Both the position numbers and the translations under genes were made by a program. Source: Micrasema longulum (Eukaryota; Arthropoda; Insecta; Trichoptera; Brachycentridae). Taken from it: DNA of 64,000 nt. Below, in pieces: positions 10,525-20,006 of this stretch (positions within the stretch are counted from its first letter, which is position 1; every line of letters starts with the position of its first letter). Where the stretch lies: contig JAGVSM010000981.1 in the NCBI GenBank assembly GCA_022494885.1, positions 1-64,000 of the forward strand, given 5' to 3'. The notes under the pieces are model-generated. The model ran no database searches, was not told where the DNA came from, and saw only the letters and a list, made by a program, of their open reading frames with translations.

Positions 10525-10945
10525 GAATAGATTTTTTTTTAAATATTTATTTATTAATAAAACATCACTCTGTCAGATTTAAAATTTACACTAAAAATGT
10601 ATTATGTAACTTAGTAGACATTATAATAATAAATATGTACATCTCCCCTCCCCTCCTTATCCTCTCTTCAAGCATTTTTGTCCTTATCCCGCCCAATTTA
10701 CAGTAACTTAATGTTCTTAAAATAATATTTAAAAAATCTTTGATTATTGAGTACATGAAAATAACATTTTTACATGTATAAATTGTATGTATTTATTTGA
10801 TATGTAATACATATTTTCTTTACTAACTTTGTATACTATGTGGAAATCTGTTATTAGTTCTGAGTTTATACACTATATCTGTTTGTTTAATAAATATGTA
10901 TGTAGAACTGTTGATTTCCCTAATAAAATAAAATAAAATAAAATA
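10525..10945 (+). repeat. Probable retroelement 3' tail
   Basis: A C/T-rich block (CATCTCCCCTCCCCTCC) and AT-rich sequence end in a run of AATAAAATAAAATAAAATAA. The terminal simple repeat is typical of non-LTR retrotransposon 3' ends. No coding remnant is visible. Confidence 0.4.
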
Positions 10946-11154
10946 ACAAATTAAAATACAATATTACAACTAAATACATTTTTTTACATTACCAAATACA
11001 TATATTTACATTAACGTTTTCCATAACGTAAAAGAAATAAACAATTCTTGTGTACATAATGGGGAGTGACGTCTTATAATAGATTATTTTATTTTAATCA
11101 ATAATATTTTTAGAATAACATAAATAAATTACAAAAAAGATATTAACCATGTTT

Positions 11155-11756
11155 TCAATCAGTGTTACATAAAGAAGAATTATAGATGTAATTTTTTACT
11201 TCATTCTTAAATATATTGTATTCCTGACTGTACTTTTTATTATCTTTGTTCATTTCATTAAAGAAAAATATTCCTCTGTTAGTAAAATGATGTTGTGTAG
11301 TAGTTGTTTTTAATTAAGGAATTAAGATATTACCACCTGTTCTAGGTCGCGTACTTACGTTTTGAGACCTATAAATACTACTATTTATCTTATCTTTATG
11401 TATTTGAAGCAAACAATTCGTTTTATATAGCAATTTTATATACAAACCTATTTTTTTTTTAAATAATTGAACAGTGGGAAAAGTAGACGGTTTTTTCAAA
11501 ATAACTTTTGTAATTATTTTTTGTATTATTTCAACTGGTAGAATATTTGTTTTAAAAGCACCAACCCCATCCGATTTTTCCGTACTGTAATATGGATTGG
11601 GCGAATGCAAAGTAAATTGATTTTAATTTTTCGATGGTTAATATATTCCTTAATCTAATAAATACATATTTAAGTTTTCTCATTCTATTTACAATATTAT
11701 TTATTTGCTCTTTAAAAAAAAAAAATATATATTTGTTTTCACGGTGGTTTAACACT
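11155..11756 (-). pseudogene. Non-LTR retrotransposon, C-terminal ORF2 remnant
   Basis: On the minus strand, frames with one shift encode KLKSIYFAFAQSILQYG, then GGAFKTNILPVEIIQK and RSQNVSTRPRTGG. After an in-frame TAA the same frame continues with TNRGIFFFNEMNK to a final stop. The S-I-L-Q-Y-G and tail motifs are those of the region after the reverse-transcriptase thumb in CR1/Jockey-type LINEs. It is disabled by the frameshift and stop. Confidence 0.72.
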
Positions 11757-11877
11757 GCAATATTTCACTATCTCGGGATGTGCACCGGAAGAACAAAACT
11801 GATCACCTTTCTTGGTGTTCTAATGCGGATTTATTTATTTATTTGGTTTACAAACAATGATAAATCATTTTTAAATT

Positions 11878-12170
11878 TATTTCAACAGAGAGGAAAAACA
11901 TTTTTGAGAAGGGAATATGGAAGTCTAGGCATTTACAGGGCTTATGACATATCATTGGCTGGTTTAAGCGGCCACTTAACTTATTGTGTAACATTCAAAG
12001 TGGCCACTTAAACCAGCCAATGACATGTCATAAGCCCTGTAAATGCCTATTTCCATATTTTCTTTTCAAAAATGTTTTCCCTCTATGTTGAAATAAATTT
12101 AAATATGAATAACTCCCTAGGGAGGAAATCCAGCCAGTCCGCAAGCATTTGGACATACTCAAACATTGTT
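11878..12170. mobile_element. FB element, compact foldback copy
   Basis: The two arms face each other almost directly: CATTTACAGGGCTTATGACA at about 11931 and TGTCATAAGCCCTGTAAATG at about 12026. GGCCACTTA lies on both sides of a short centre. It ends with GGGAGGAAATCCAGCCAGTC and TTTGGACATACTCAAACATT. It should form a hairpin of more than 100 bp. Confidence 0.8.
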
Positions 12171-12262
12171 GAATAAGAAATAACATTAAAACAGAAATAT
12201 TTAAAAAATAAAAAACAGAACATTTGAATAAATATTATGAAATATTCGTATACAACAACTTA

Positions 12263-12545
12263 CGGACTTTTCTATGTCTACCGGTTCGAGACGTACCCAT
12301 TTATCTATTTCCTCGTCAGGACACCAATTAAACTAACATACAAAACTTACTATATACCTTCACTGGTAATTACCTAGTTGTAAGAGTTGTATAAAAATAC
12401 AAAACCAACATGATATGCTTTTAGTAGGCAACCTTTATATGCACTGATTTGGTTATGAAAATGTTTGATGTTGTGGGAGAAATAGTTGATAAAAGAGAAG
12501 AAGAGACGGGTACATCTCGAAACCGGTAGACATAGACAAGTCTCT
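12263..12545. mobile_element. TIR repeat, copy 1
   Basis: Ends TCTATGTCTACCGGTTCGAG and CTCGAAACCGGTAGACATAG are in inverted orientation about 280 bp apart. The right part (GAGACGGGTACATCTCGAAA) recurs at 46740-46800. Confidence 0.6.
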
Positions 12546-12560
12546 AAGTAGTTATACGCG

Positions 12561-12989
12561 GTTTTTCAGGGCCAGACCGCGAAACTTTAGAGGAACATTC
12601 CTTACGGAAAGCTTAAAAAAAATCCTTATAAAGTTTTCCAAAAAGTCATTTAAAAAAAAAAAATAATAAGATCTCAAAATGGGGTAAATCGTTAATTTCT
12701 CGGACTAGCATCCCTTCCGTAAACCACCCCTCCCCGCCGAAAAGAAATTGCGATAAAAACGTATTTGACCAACGAAGCGATACGCACCAGACGCCGACCA
12801 GGGAAGCGGCTGAGTAGGAGGGTTTGTGGAGGGACTGCTTGTGTGAGAAATTAAGGATTTACTACATTTTGAGATTATTTAAAAAAAAAAAAAAATTAAT
12901 AACTTTTTGGAAAATTTTATAAGGATTTTTTTTTAAAGCTTACCACGAGGAATGTTCCTCTGAAGTTACGCGGTCTGGCCCTGAAAAAC
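12561..12989. mobile_element. TIR element, about 430 bp, ends GTTTTTCAGGGCCAGACCGC
   Basis: Long inverted arms run from GTTTTTCAGGGCCAGACCGC through GAGGAACATTCC and AATCCTTATAAAGTTTTCC to ATTTCTC, and back in complement to GCGGTCTGGCCCTGAAAAAC. The centre contains ACCAACGAAGCGATACGCAC. No duplication was defined. The internal CAGGG resembles hAT ends, but the pairing extends beyond it, so class is unresolved. Confidence 0.72.
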
Positions 12990-13189
12990 GTGCATCCAAA
13001 TATTTTATAACATTTAGTCAAATGTTTTGCCCAAAAAGTGAATGCTTCAAATAGTAATAAAACATAACATTTTTAATCAATTAGATACAAATACTAATAA
13101 TGGGTACGAATTTTCAAACACATTTTTTTCAATAAAAAACGATGTAACATGAGTTGAATAAACAAATTATTGACTCTCTTCAATCCGTG

Positions 13190-13960
13190 CCTCATGTCTG
13201 AGGATGGTGATTACGCCTGACTCCAGGCATGGCTCGTCTGTGGAAAGTCTCTATCCATCTGGAACGGTCTTGTGCTCTTCCGTAGGCATTCGTCCGTGAT
13301 AATTCGATTGGTCGGTTTAAATTTTTGTCGGTTGACGTCCACGTGACCTTGTCCCTTCGTCACTTCCTAGGAGAATAATTTTCTCTAAACAATCAGAGTT
13401 GCCCCTGAAAACATGTTCAAAGAACTGCAGGATTATTTTCTCGCACATGGATGTTAGTCTTTTTTCCTATGTCCAGTTCCTGGAGTAAAGATGCATTCGT
13501 ACGTCTGGCCGTCCACGGAATCCGCAGCATTCGCAGCCAATACCACATTTCGAAAGCTTCGATTTTTTCTTCTCAGATTCCCTCAGTGTCCAACACTCCA
13601 CACCGTACGTGAACATTAAGAAAACCTTCACCAGTCTATTTTTGGTGTTAACAGGTTTTACTGCGATTCTTCCGAATCTTCACTAGCCGACTCATAGCAC
13701 TTTTAACAATATGCATACGTCGCCGTATTTCACCTTCACACCCTCCACCATCGCTTATGAGAGAACCTAGATAAATAAAATTGTTGACTTTTTCTAAGTT
13801 GCGCAATAAAGATAATGGTGAAAGCGTTTTTTTTGGCATACAGACAATTTCCATGAAGATTGCCTCCTTTAAGTTCCTTGGGCGATGCTCATAAACTTCA
13901 ACTTTCAGATAACCCCTTACGAAAAAGTCGCAGACCGCTCTACCGATCAGAACTGACAAT
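13190..13960 (-). pseudogene. Non-LTR retrotransposon, endonuclease/RT C-terminal remnant
   Basis: The minus strand encodes KVNNFIYLGSLISDGGGC, GEIRRRMHIVKSAMSRL, then across frameshifts YGVECWTLR, EAFEMWYWLRMLRIPWTA and TNASLLQELDI. These are hallmark motifs after the RT core in the endonuclease-RT LINEs common in insects (YLGS, YG-ECWTL, RMLRIPWT). Multiple frameshifts make it non-functional. Confidence 0.82.
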
Positions 13961-14787
13961 TAAGGCCCGGTGATCTCATTTTGTGACGATGCGCAATAGG
14001 ATTCTAAAACAAAAGCACGCTGTTCATTGCAATTGACAGTACTGGCACAAAACAATTCTAACTGTCTGCACATATCGGTAATAGCAGTGCCGCAGCCAGC
14101 AGGCTTATTCTGTCACAATTTCGTTTCGTAAGTTCATTCGTTCGTCATATATCCATCTCGTTCTAACGTTATCAAAACCATATTTCGCTCTTGTTTCCCC
14201 TCACACGATACGAATAAATTTATGAAATGAATTAGTTACAGCATATGGCCATTGTAGTAGGAGATATAAAAAAAGATCACTTTTGCCATTTGCGCGTAAA
14301 AATATATGATTTAATCCGATGGTGCAGAAATGTCAACTCATTTGAAAATGGATCGTATAATAACCAATAACAACTAAATAATCATCGTGTCTTCCAAATA
14401 TTTTATAAAGTTGCCATACAAACGTGTATTTCTATTTTTTCATTTAAAAATCATCTTAATTAGGTAAGAACATTGAGAGAATTACATTCTTTTCCTAAAC
14501 CAAAAATTCCTTATATAGTAATATTAGATTCCCGCGTTCAAGTATTTATCATGAGACCAAAAAGAATTTTTATATGACCTTAAAAATAGTAATGTTAATT
14601 ACTTACATAGCGACATAATTCTGTTTTTTGTTTATTTATTATTATTTAATCAAGTAAGGCCTTAATTTTTTCAAGAAAATTTATTATTGTTTTTTAGAAC
14701 AACCATATCGTAAGTAATTGTTTAAAATGTAACTAAATCTGTACAAGAGAACTAATGATACAATATGTTTTATTAAGAATTCTGTGA
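13961..14787. other. Intron sequence, nothing recognised
   Basis: No coding or repeat landmark shared with other parts of the window was seen. Confidence 0.5.
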
Positions 14788-15775
14788 GTCTTTCCAAATG
14801 TTTGTAGACAAGGACTGGATTTCACCCCCTAGCGAGTTATTAAGATGATCATTAACAGGGCTTATGATATATCATTGGCTAGTGTAAGTATCCACTGTTA
14901 AAACTGTGTAACATTTACCGTTCAGCCATTGTTTGAACATCCATATTCTTTAATTTTTTCTATCTGCTGAGTTTTGTGAAGTTAAAGAGCGGGAACCTTT
15001 ATAGATGTGGGGAAATTCATTTGTTGGTTTTTGTTTTAACCGAAAAGTGTAACCTTGTATAAAGGAGAAATAATTCAGTCCATAGGCAGAATGGTGAATG
15101 TGTAGGATAAAAGTAGTTGGGTGTTTGGTTGGAGTTCCTACCCCAGTTAGAGATTGACAGAGGAGACACGAGGTTGGTGTTTAATGCGTATTTATTACAT
15201 GGTGAATAAGATACAGCACTTGGTTTTGTAGCGCGAGCGTAGAGGCGATGGTGGGTTGAAGTAACTGCACTTGAACTACATGCTGGAACTGTGTGATATC
15301 GTCGAGCTGGTCTGACGTGAACTGAACTGACTGACTAACTGACTGACTGATTTTGTTGGGCAGGCTGAACGAGCTGACTGATGTTGGCTGCGTCATGTGG
15401 TCTCTTTATAGACCATATTCCCTTGTAGTTCATTTCTTCATAGTAGGGATGATGTGAACGTACTGCAGGGCGATGCCCTCCGATTTCATGTGAAATACCC
15501 AGAGTTGCATTTTACGAATGTATAGGATTCGATTGAAAATGATGACATTGCATCGTCGGTCATTGGTCTCTTTTAGGTGAAATAATTTAACACGTGTGTG
15601 TCATCGACTATGGACTATGGACCCTACAAATGTAACAAAGCATCTAACGTGGCCACTCAAACTAGTCAATGACAGGTCATAAGCCCGGTAAATGCCTAGA
15701 CTTTCATACCTCCCAATCTTAAATATTTTACCTCGCTGTTGTAATGCGTCAATTTTGATTAGTTTCAACAAACAT
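14788..15775. mobile_element. FB element split by a solo LTR
   Basis: The left part, 14788-15100, has TGTAGACAAGGACTGGATTT, CAGGGCTTATGATATATCAT, and GGCAGAATGGTGAATG. The right part, from 15629, resumes with TAACA...GTGGCCACTC and AATGACAGGTCATAAGCCC. Removing 15101-15628 and one AATG restores the FB order GAATGTTACA..GTGGCCACT seen elsewhere. Confidence 0.8.
15101..15628 (-). mobile_element. Solo LTR, 528 bp
   Basis: The segment starts TGTAGG and ends CCTACA and is flanked by a direct AATG (15097-15100 and 15629-15632), a 4-bp target-site duplication. Read on the minus strand it has a TATA-like CTATAAAGAGACC followed about 180 nt later by AATAAA, the layout of a retroviral-type LTR (U3-R-U5). 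No gag/pol is present, so the internal part was probably lost by LTR-LTR recombination. The 71-codon frame inside (15181-15396) is within the LTR and likely non-coding. TGACTGACTAACTGACTGAC is a short internal tandem repeat. Confidence 0.85.
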
Positions 15776-16029
15776 GTCATTTATTTCATATTATTGTTAA
15801 GAGTAATATTGGAATATTTAATTATAAGATAAACCTTTAGCATTTTAACGCCATTACTTTGATATTGCGCAATACTATATAAACAATCCTGCCGGACAGT
15901 CCGTCTACCATGTGACCAGTTTTTCTCCTCTTCACCGCTAGAGGCAGTGCTGCGCCGGCGCAATAGCTAGTAAGTACCACGTGATCCGTAGTATTAGCGT
16001 ACAGTGCTTCAAAACGATCGTGATATCCT
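15776..16029. other. Intron sequence, nothing recognised
   Basis: Moderately GC-rich patch at 15890-15960 (GCAGTGCTGCGCCGGCGCAA) without recognisable frame or repeat. Confidence 0.45.
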
Positions 16030-16641
16030 CTGTACGTGTGATGTCACCTAACTCCTTCTAAACGGCTAAACCGATTTACATGCGGTTTTCAGAGAAATAT
16101 AGATCTTTGCACTGTGCGTGTTCGTAGGTATTAAAATCTTCAATCTAATATGAAAAAAAAAATAAGTAAGGAGCATAAATGTTTTATTCATCGATCTACA
16201 ACGGTTGCATTCGAGAAGAATGCATTTACAAAAAAATGGAAGGATGTTGGTTTTTTGTAAACAAAAAAAGTTTGTTTTTGAATGTTTACAAACAGCATTT
16301 GTTTTTTGTGGATCTCAATCAGACTATTTCCTTAAATTCCTTAGAATTTCTACCCTTCATTTTCTTTTACTGGATTATTGGTATTATTAAAATAATATTA
16401 AATGGTATAAAATACATTTAAAAAAATTGCATTCATGAATAAAATGAACTCCCGTTCGAGAGAAGAGCCGAGTTTGAAATTTTCAAAAATAATTATATAC
16501 ATATTTGAAAATGAATTATTTTATGTTTTGGAATTTAACCATAAACAAGAACCTAGGTACCTACTTATCAATAAAAAATATTTTTCCAAGCTTATAGCAG
16601 GCAAGCCAACGTTCGGGCAGGACATCGTCTGTTGGGTCTGC
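16030..16641 (+). mobile_element. Repeat with conserved CTAG end (Helitron-like?), contiguous copy
   Basis: It is the uninterrupted counterpart of 1086-2580. It contains AACCGATTTACATGCGGTTT, GGTTGCATTCGAGAAGAATGC and ACCTAGGTACCTACTTATCA, ending GACATCGTCTGTTGGGTCTG then CTAG before T. The small open frames inside (16179-16421, 16435-16644) are poor in protein features and read through the conserved terminal block, so they are not taken as genes. Confidence 0.55.
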
Positions 16642-16649
16642 TAGTTATG

Positions 16650-17036
16650 TAAATAAAAAACTACTTGATTAAAATTGAGACTTAAAAAATTGTGCACAAA
16701 ATAACACTGGGAAACATACAAGACGACGACATAATATTAGTCAAAAATGCTGACATACACAAATATAACACCCGACAACAATAACACTATCATATTGAAA
16801 AAGCAAAGACAAACACAGGACAGTCAAAAATACTACACAATGGACTTACACTACAACGACTTACCTTACTACTTGAAAACTTTTACAGGGGACAAATTTT
16901 AAATCAATCTGAAAAGGCACATGATGACTGAAGTAACTAGACTAGACGAGACATAAAATGACTAGACAATATTACATTTCTAATGTAACTCTAACGGGTT
17001 TTTTAAAATTGTAAATAAATAAAAAAATAAAATGAC
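16650..17036 (+). pseudogene. Non-LTR retrotransposon, extreme C-terminus and 3' tail
   Basis: A plus-strand frame encodes KYYTMDLHYNDLPYYLKTF and then INLKRHMM, matching the LYNxLPxxLK...F...LK pattern closing many LINE ORF2 proteins. It is followed by AT-rich 3' sequence ending TAAATAAATAAAAAAATAAA. Confidence 0.55.
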
Positions 17037-17039
17037 ATA

Positions 17040-17740
17040 TTATGATACAATAAACCTATTTATTTTTATTATTATTTAAACACCTTGTAGGCTTTTACAT
17101 GTTCAACATATATAAATATAAAGTCAATCATGTATTTAACAAAAAAGTAGCAAATTAAAATGAATTAAGAAGAATGAGAAAAATGAATAAAAAAAACATG
17201 TTTACATGCTAGTAAAAAATAAATGGTTATACATAGAATACATACATATATTGCAGTGGAAAGAACAAAAGAGCATTTTTTCCATCAGTTATTTAATATT
17301 AAAAGAATATTTAAATAATAAGGAGTTCGAAAAACAATAATTTAGAATACAGATATAAGTTAATGAAAGGAACAGAATTTATTTATATATATGCCCAATG
17401 GAATTTTTCAAGGACATGTGTGTACATAGAAAATTATTATAAAAGAAATTCGAAAGACACAGTGGTATATAGTAGACTTGGTGGGAGTGGAAGCGGGAGA
17501 GAGGTGTTACTAATTTAATTTGATTCAGTGATCTTATAAAAGAAGACAACTTGTTATCAAAGAAATCAAGATTGGTATGTTTGTTGGCAGACCTAAGAAT
17601 TCTGGGTATAGAGGAATGAAAACCATAGTTAGTTCTATGGTTATTGGTATAAAAAAGTTAGTTTTGTCTGAGGTTTCTAGTTGAGATATTGAATTTTAAT
17701 GAGCCCAGTAGTTAAGGCGCATCATAGAGTTAGTTTTATA
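17040..17740 (-). pseudogene. Non-LTR retrotransposon 3' end (minus)
   Basis: On the minus strand a frame with HSSIPRILRSANKHTN and DFFDNKLSSFIRSLNQI matches the last residues of CR1/Jockey-type ORF2 (S-x-I-P-R-x-x-R...N...FF...F...L). Downstream (17045-17480) is a 3' UTR shared with 52205-52860 (TAGGCTTTTACATGTT, ACATGTATTT..CAAAAAAGTAGCA). Confidence 0.65.
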
Positions 17741-17814
17741 TATTTATATAGTGTTTAGGTAATTAAATTTGAGGAAAATGAATTGATACACTGCCTTTTA
17801 AAATTCAAAAGCGT

Positions 17815-18045
17815 TTTCAATAAAAGTTTCCGCTCTTTAACTTCATAAACATTAACAGATGCAAAAATTGAACGAATATAGATGTAAAAATTTAGGCAAA
17901 AAGGTGAATGTTACACATTGTGTAAAGTGGCCACTTAAACTAGCCAATGACATGTCATAAGTCATGTAGGTGCCTAGATTTCTATATTCTCTTTTCTAAA
18001 ATTTTCTCTATCTCTGTTGTAATATGTTAATTTCAACAAATAGAT
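17815..18045 (-). mobile_element. FB element, one-arm copy
   Basis: Landmarks in order: AAAGTTTCCGCTCTTTAACT, GGTGAATGTTACACATTGTG, GTGGCCACTTAAACTAGCCA, ATGACATGTCATAAG and CTCTGTTGTAATATGTTAAT. Confidence 0.7.
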
Positions 18046-18129
18046 ATCTAAAATATTAAGTAAATTTGTATTTATTAATTTATTTAACAAATACTTTTAT
18101 TGAACATAAAATATGATTTATATATCTTG

Positions 18130-18575
18130 TAGATATTTATTTTTATTTATTTATTTTTATTTTTGTTTATTATATATACGGCCTAAGCCAATTACAACTG
18201 TTGCATGACGAAACAAAAATGCAAGAAACTGAACAAAAAGAACATAAAACTATTTAACAAAGACAAACAAGGGCAAAACAATAATTGTATACAATATAAT
18301 CATAAAAACAAAAGACCTAAGACTTCGAGCTAAACCATGCCAATCCAACTTCATCCCACACTGTTTAGTCGCGAAGAGATCTACGATAAGCCGGAAGATC
18401 TATCCCAAAGAATTCCAAGTCGTGTGATGAATTGACTAGTCTACACATTCTGGACATTGGGGCATAAAAACTAAAGTTGCTCTTAGAAGATTTTATAAAT
18501 AGCAGTTTTTTACTTCTGGTGACATGGTTGGGAACACGAAAATAAATTGATTGCAACAGAGATGGACATCACTTA
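18130..18575 (-). pseudogene. Non-LTR retrotransposon ORF2 C-terminus and 3' UTR
   Basis: The minus-strand frame 18556-18365 encodes YFRVPNHVTRSKKLLF, FSFYAPMSRMCRLVN and FFGIDLPAYRRSL, the typical ORF2 end of Jockey/CR1-type LINEs. Its 3' UTR and A/T-rich tail match the plus-strand copy at 61320-61975, for example CACTGTTTAGTCGCGA, GGCCTAAGCCAATTACAAC and ACAAGGGCAAAAC. The 5' part is missing. Confidence 0.78.
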
Positions 18576-18614
18576 AAGCATTAAGTAATTCAATTAGATA
18601 TATAATATGTTTAC

Positions 18615-18778
18615 CTTAGAATTTGCCTTATCGGAACATCGATGGTAATGTTCTGGACATCACTAAAGACTTGTTCAAAAAATCCTGTTCCATCTTTGTA
18701 GAGTAGTCCAGGTTTGTCTAGGAGCTTACCCAGAACACTGAACTCGGGTTCGTCGTACAAGGGTCGACAGAGAAATAC
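18615..18778 (-). CDS. prom: Prominin-like, exon: start of extracellular loop 2
   Basis: This exon of 164 nt starts at a codon border and leaves 2 bases (acceptor TACGTGTTTAG, donor AG|GTAAAC). It encodes VFLCRPLYDEPEFSVLGKLL, then DKPGLLYKDGTGFFEQVFSD and NITIDVPIRQIL. Prominins have L-x-C-x-P-L/Y just after TM4, then an L-D-x-P-x-L-L motif. Both are present. NIT is a potential N-glycosylation site. Confidence 0.94.
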
Positions 18779-18909
18779 CTAAACACGTACATCAATTTGT
18801 TTCATATCGACATCTGAATACACAAAATATGCAGGTGAACATTAGAAAATGAAAATATTGTAAAACTAACAGTAATTGAACGTATTTATGCAGAAAGCAG
18901 CCAGTCCAG

Positions 18910-19997
18910 GGCGTAAGTATAGCCTGTGAGCTCGCCAATACATGACAGATGACATTAACATAACCATAGAAAAACATAGCAGTTGAGCTCTCAGAAGTAA
19001 AGCAACGTGAATGCAGCAATGCTTGAACTACATGTCAATAATATTCCAATAATAAATAATATTATTTGGCCATACGGAACTTTAAAGCACACCTTGGTTT
19101 AATTACTATTAGTATTTTATTGGTTAGGTAGGTGTATTTAAAAAAAATGTTGCGTACCTGAAAAAAGCACAAATAATTATGTTTTTGTAAATGATGTCAG
19201 TAGCGACACTCAGAAAGTGGCTTTATGACGTTTTGACATTTTTTATAAGAAATTCATGGCGTAGCCGAAATACTGTTATAAAAACGAGGATGTTTTTGTT
19301 GATTGACGTTAGCAGGCGCTACCCAGGGGCGACTTTGTGACGTGAGAAATTATTTAAAAAAAGAGATTCATGGCGTAGCCGAAATATTGTAATTAAAACG
19401 AGGATGTTTTTGTTGATTGACGTTAGCAGGCGCTACCCAGGGGCGACTTCATGACGTGATGAAATTATTAATTTAATAATTTTTTTTTCATTTTACATAG
19501 CGTAGCCGAGATAAGAAATTGCGTGGTGTTTCGAAATTTAACCGTGTAGGTAGCCGCCTAGTTACAATATTATTTTTGTATTTGTATAACTTCTGTTTTA
19601 TAATGTTTATGTATTTATCGCTATAAGAATTAAACTAAAGATAGTTTTTACTTTTAATCGCTATCCGTTTTTTAAATTATGTTTGTAACACTCAATAATA
19701 TTTATTTTTCAAGTATTCAATGTTATTTTTGCATTTTAATTAATATTGTTAATATAAAGCGTATTTTTATTTATTCGAATTTACTAGACTGTTTTTATTA
19801 CAAAAAATAAAATGCATATTTCTCTATGTATTTTTCTGTTATAAACAATCTATTAAAATAATACACATCAAATTTCCATTGTCTGTTGATTTTATTTGCA
19901 ATCTTCTTTTTTTTTCGATGGTTAAAACTCTAGGAAATTCAAAGACAATAAAATTTTTACTGTCATATATTGGCGAGCTCACACGCTATACATAGCC
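18910..19997. mobile_element. TIR element, 1088 bp, 9-bp duplication
   Basis: The left end GGCGTAAGTATAGC followed by GTGAGCTCGCCAATACATGA is inverted at the right: ATATTGGCGAGCTCACACGC, then TATACATAGCC. Both sides are flanked by the identical 9-mer CCAGTCCAG (18901-18909, 19998-20006), a clear target-site duplication. A 9-bp duplication is typical of MULE/Mutator-like elements. No transposase frame is visible, so it is a non-autonomous element. It lies in a prominin intron only about 130 bp from an exon and carries an internal tandem array. Confidence 0.85.
19193..19530. repeat. Tandem repeat, 114-bp period, inside TIR element
   Basis: Two nearly identical units start at 19252 and 19366 (ATTCATGGCGTAGCCGAAAT, GAGGATGTTTTTGTTGATTG, GGCGCTACCCAGGGGCGACT). 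Half units lie on both sides: 19193-19240 resembles the unit end and 19486-19530 the unit start (ATAGCGTAGCCGAGATA). Confidence 0.85.
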
Positions 19998-20006
19998 CCA
20001 GTCCAG

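Noticed and set aside
15181..15396. 71-codon minus-strand frame
   Set aside because: It lies wholly within the solo LTR, between its TATA-like box and AATAAA, so it is probably transcribed leader or R/U5 sequence rather than a gene.
16435..16644. 69-codon plus-strand frame ending at CTAG
   Set aside because: It overlaps the conserved non-coding terminus of a dispersed repeat; the other copy at 1086-2580 does not keep the frame.
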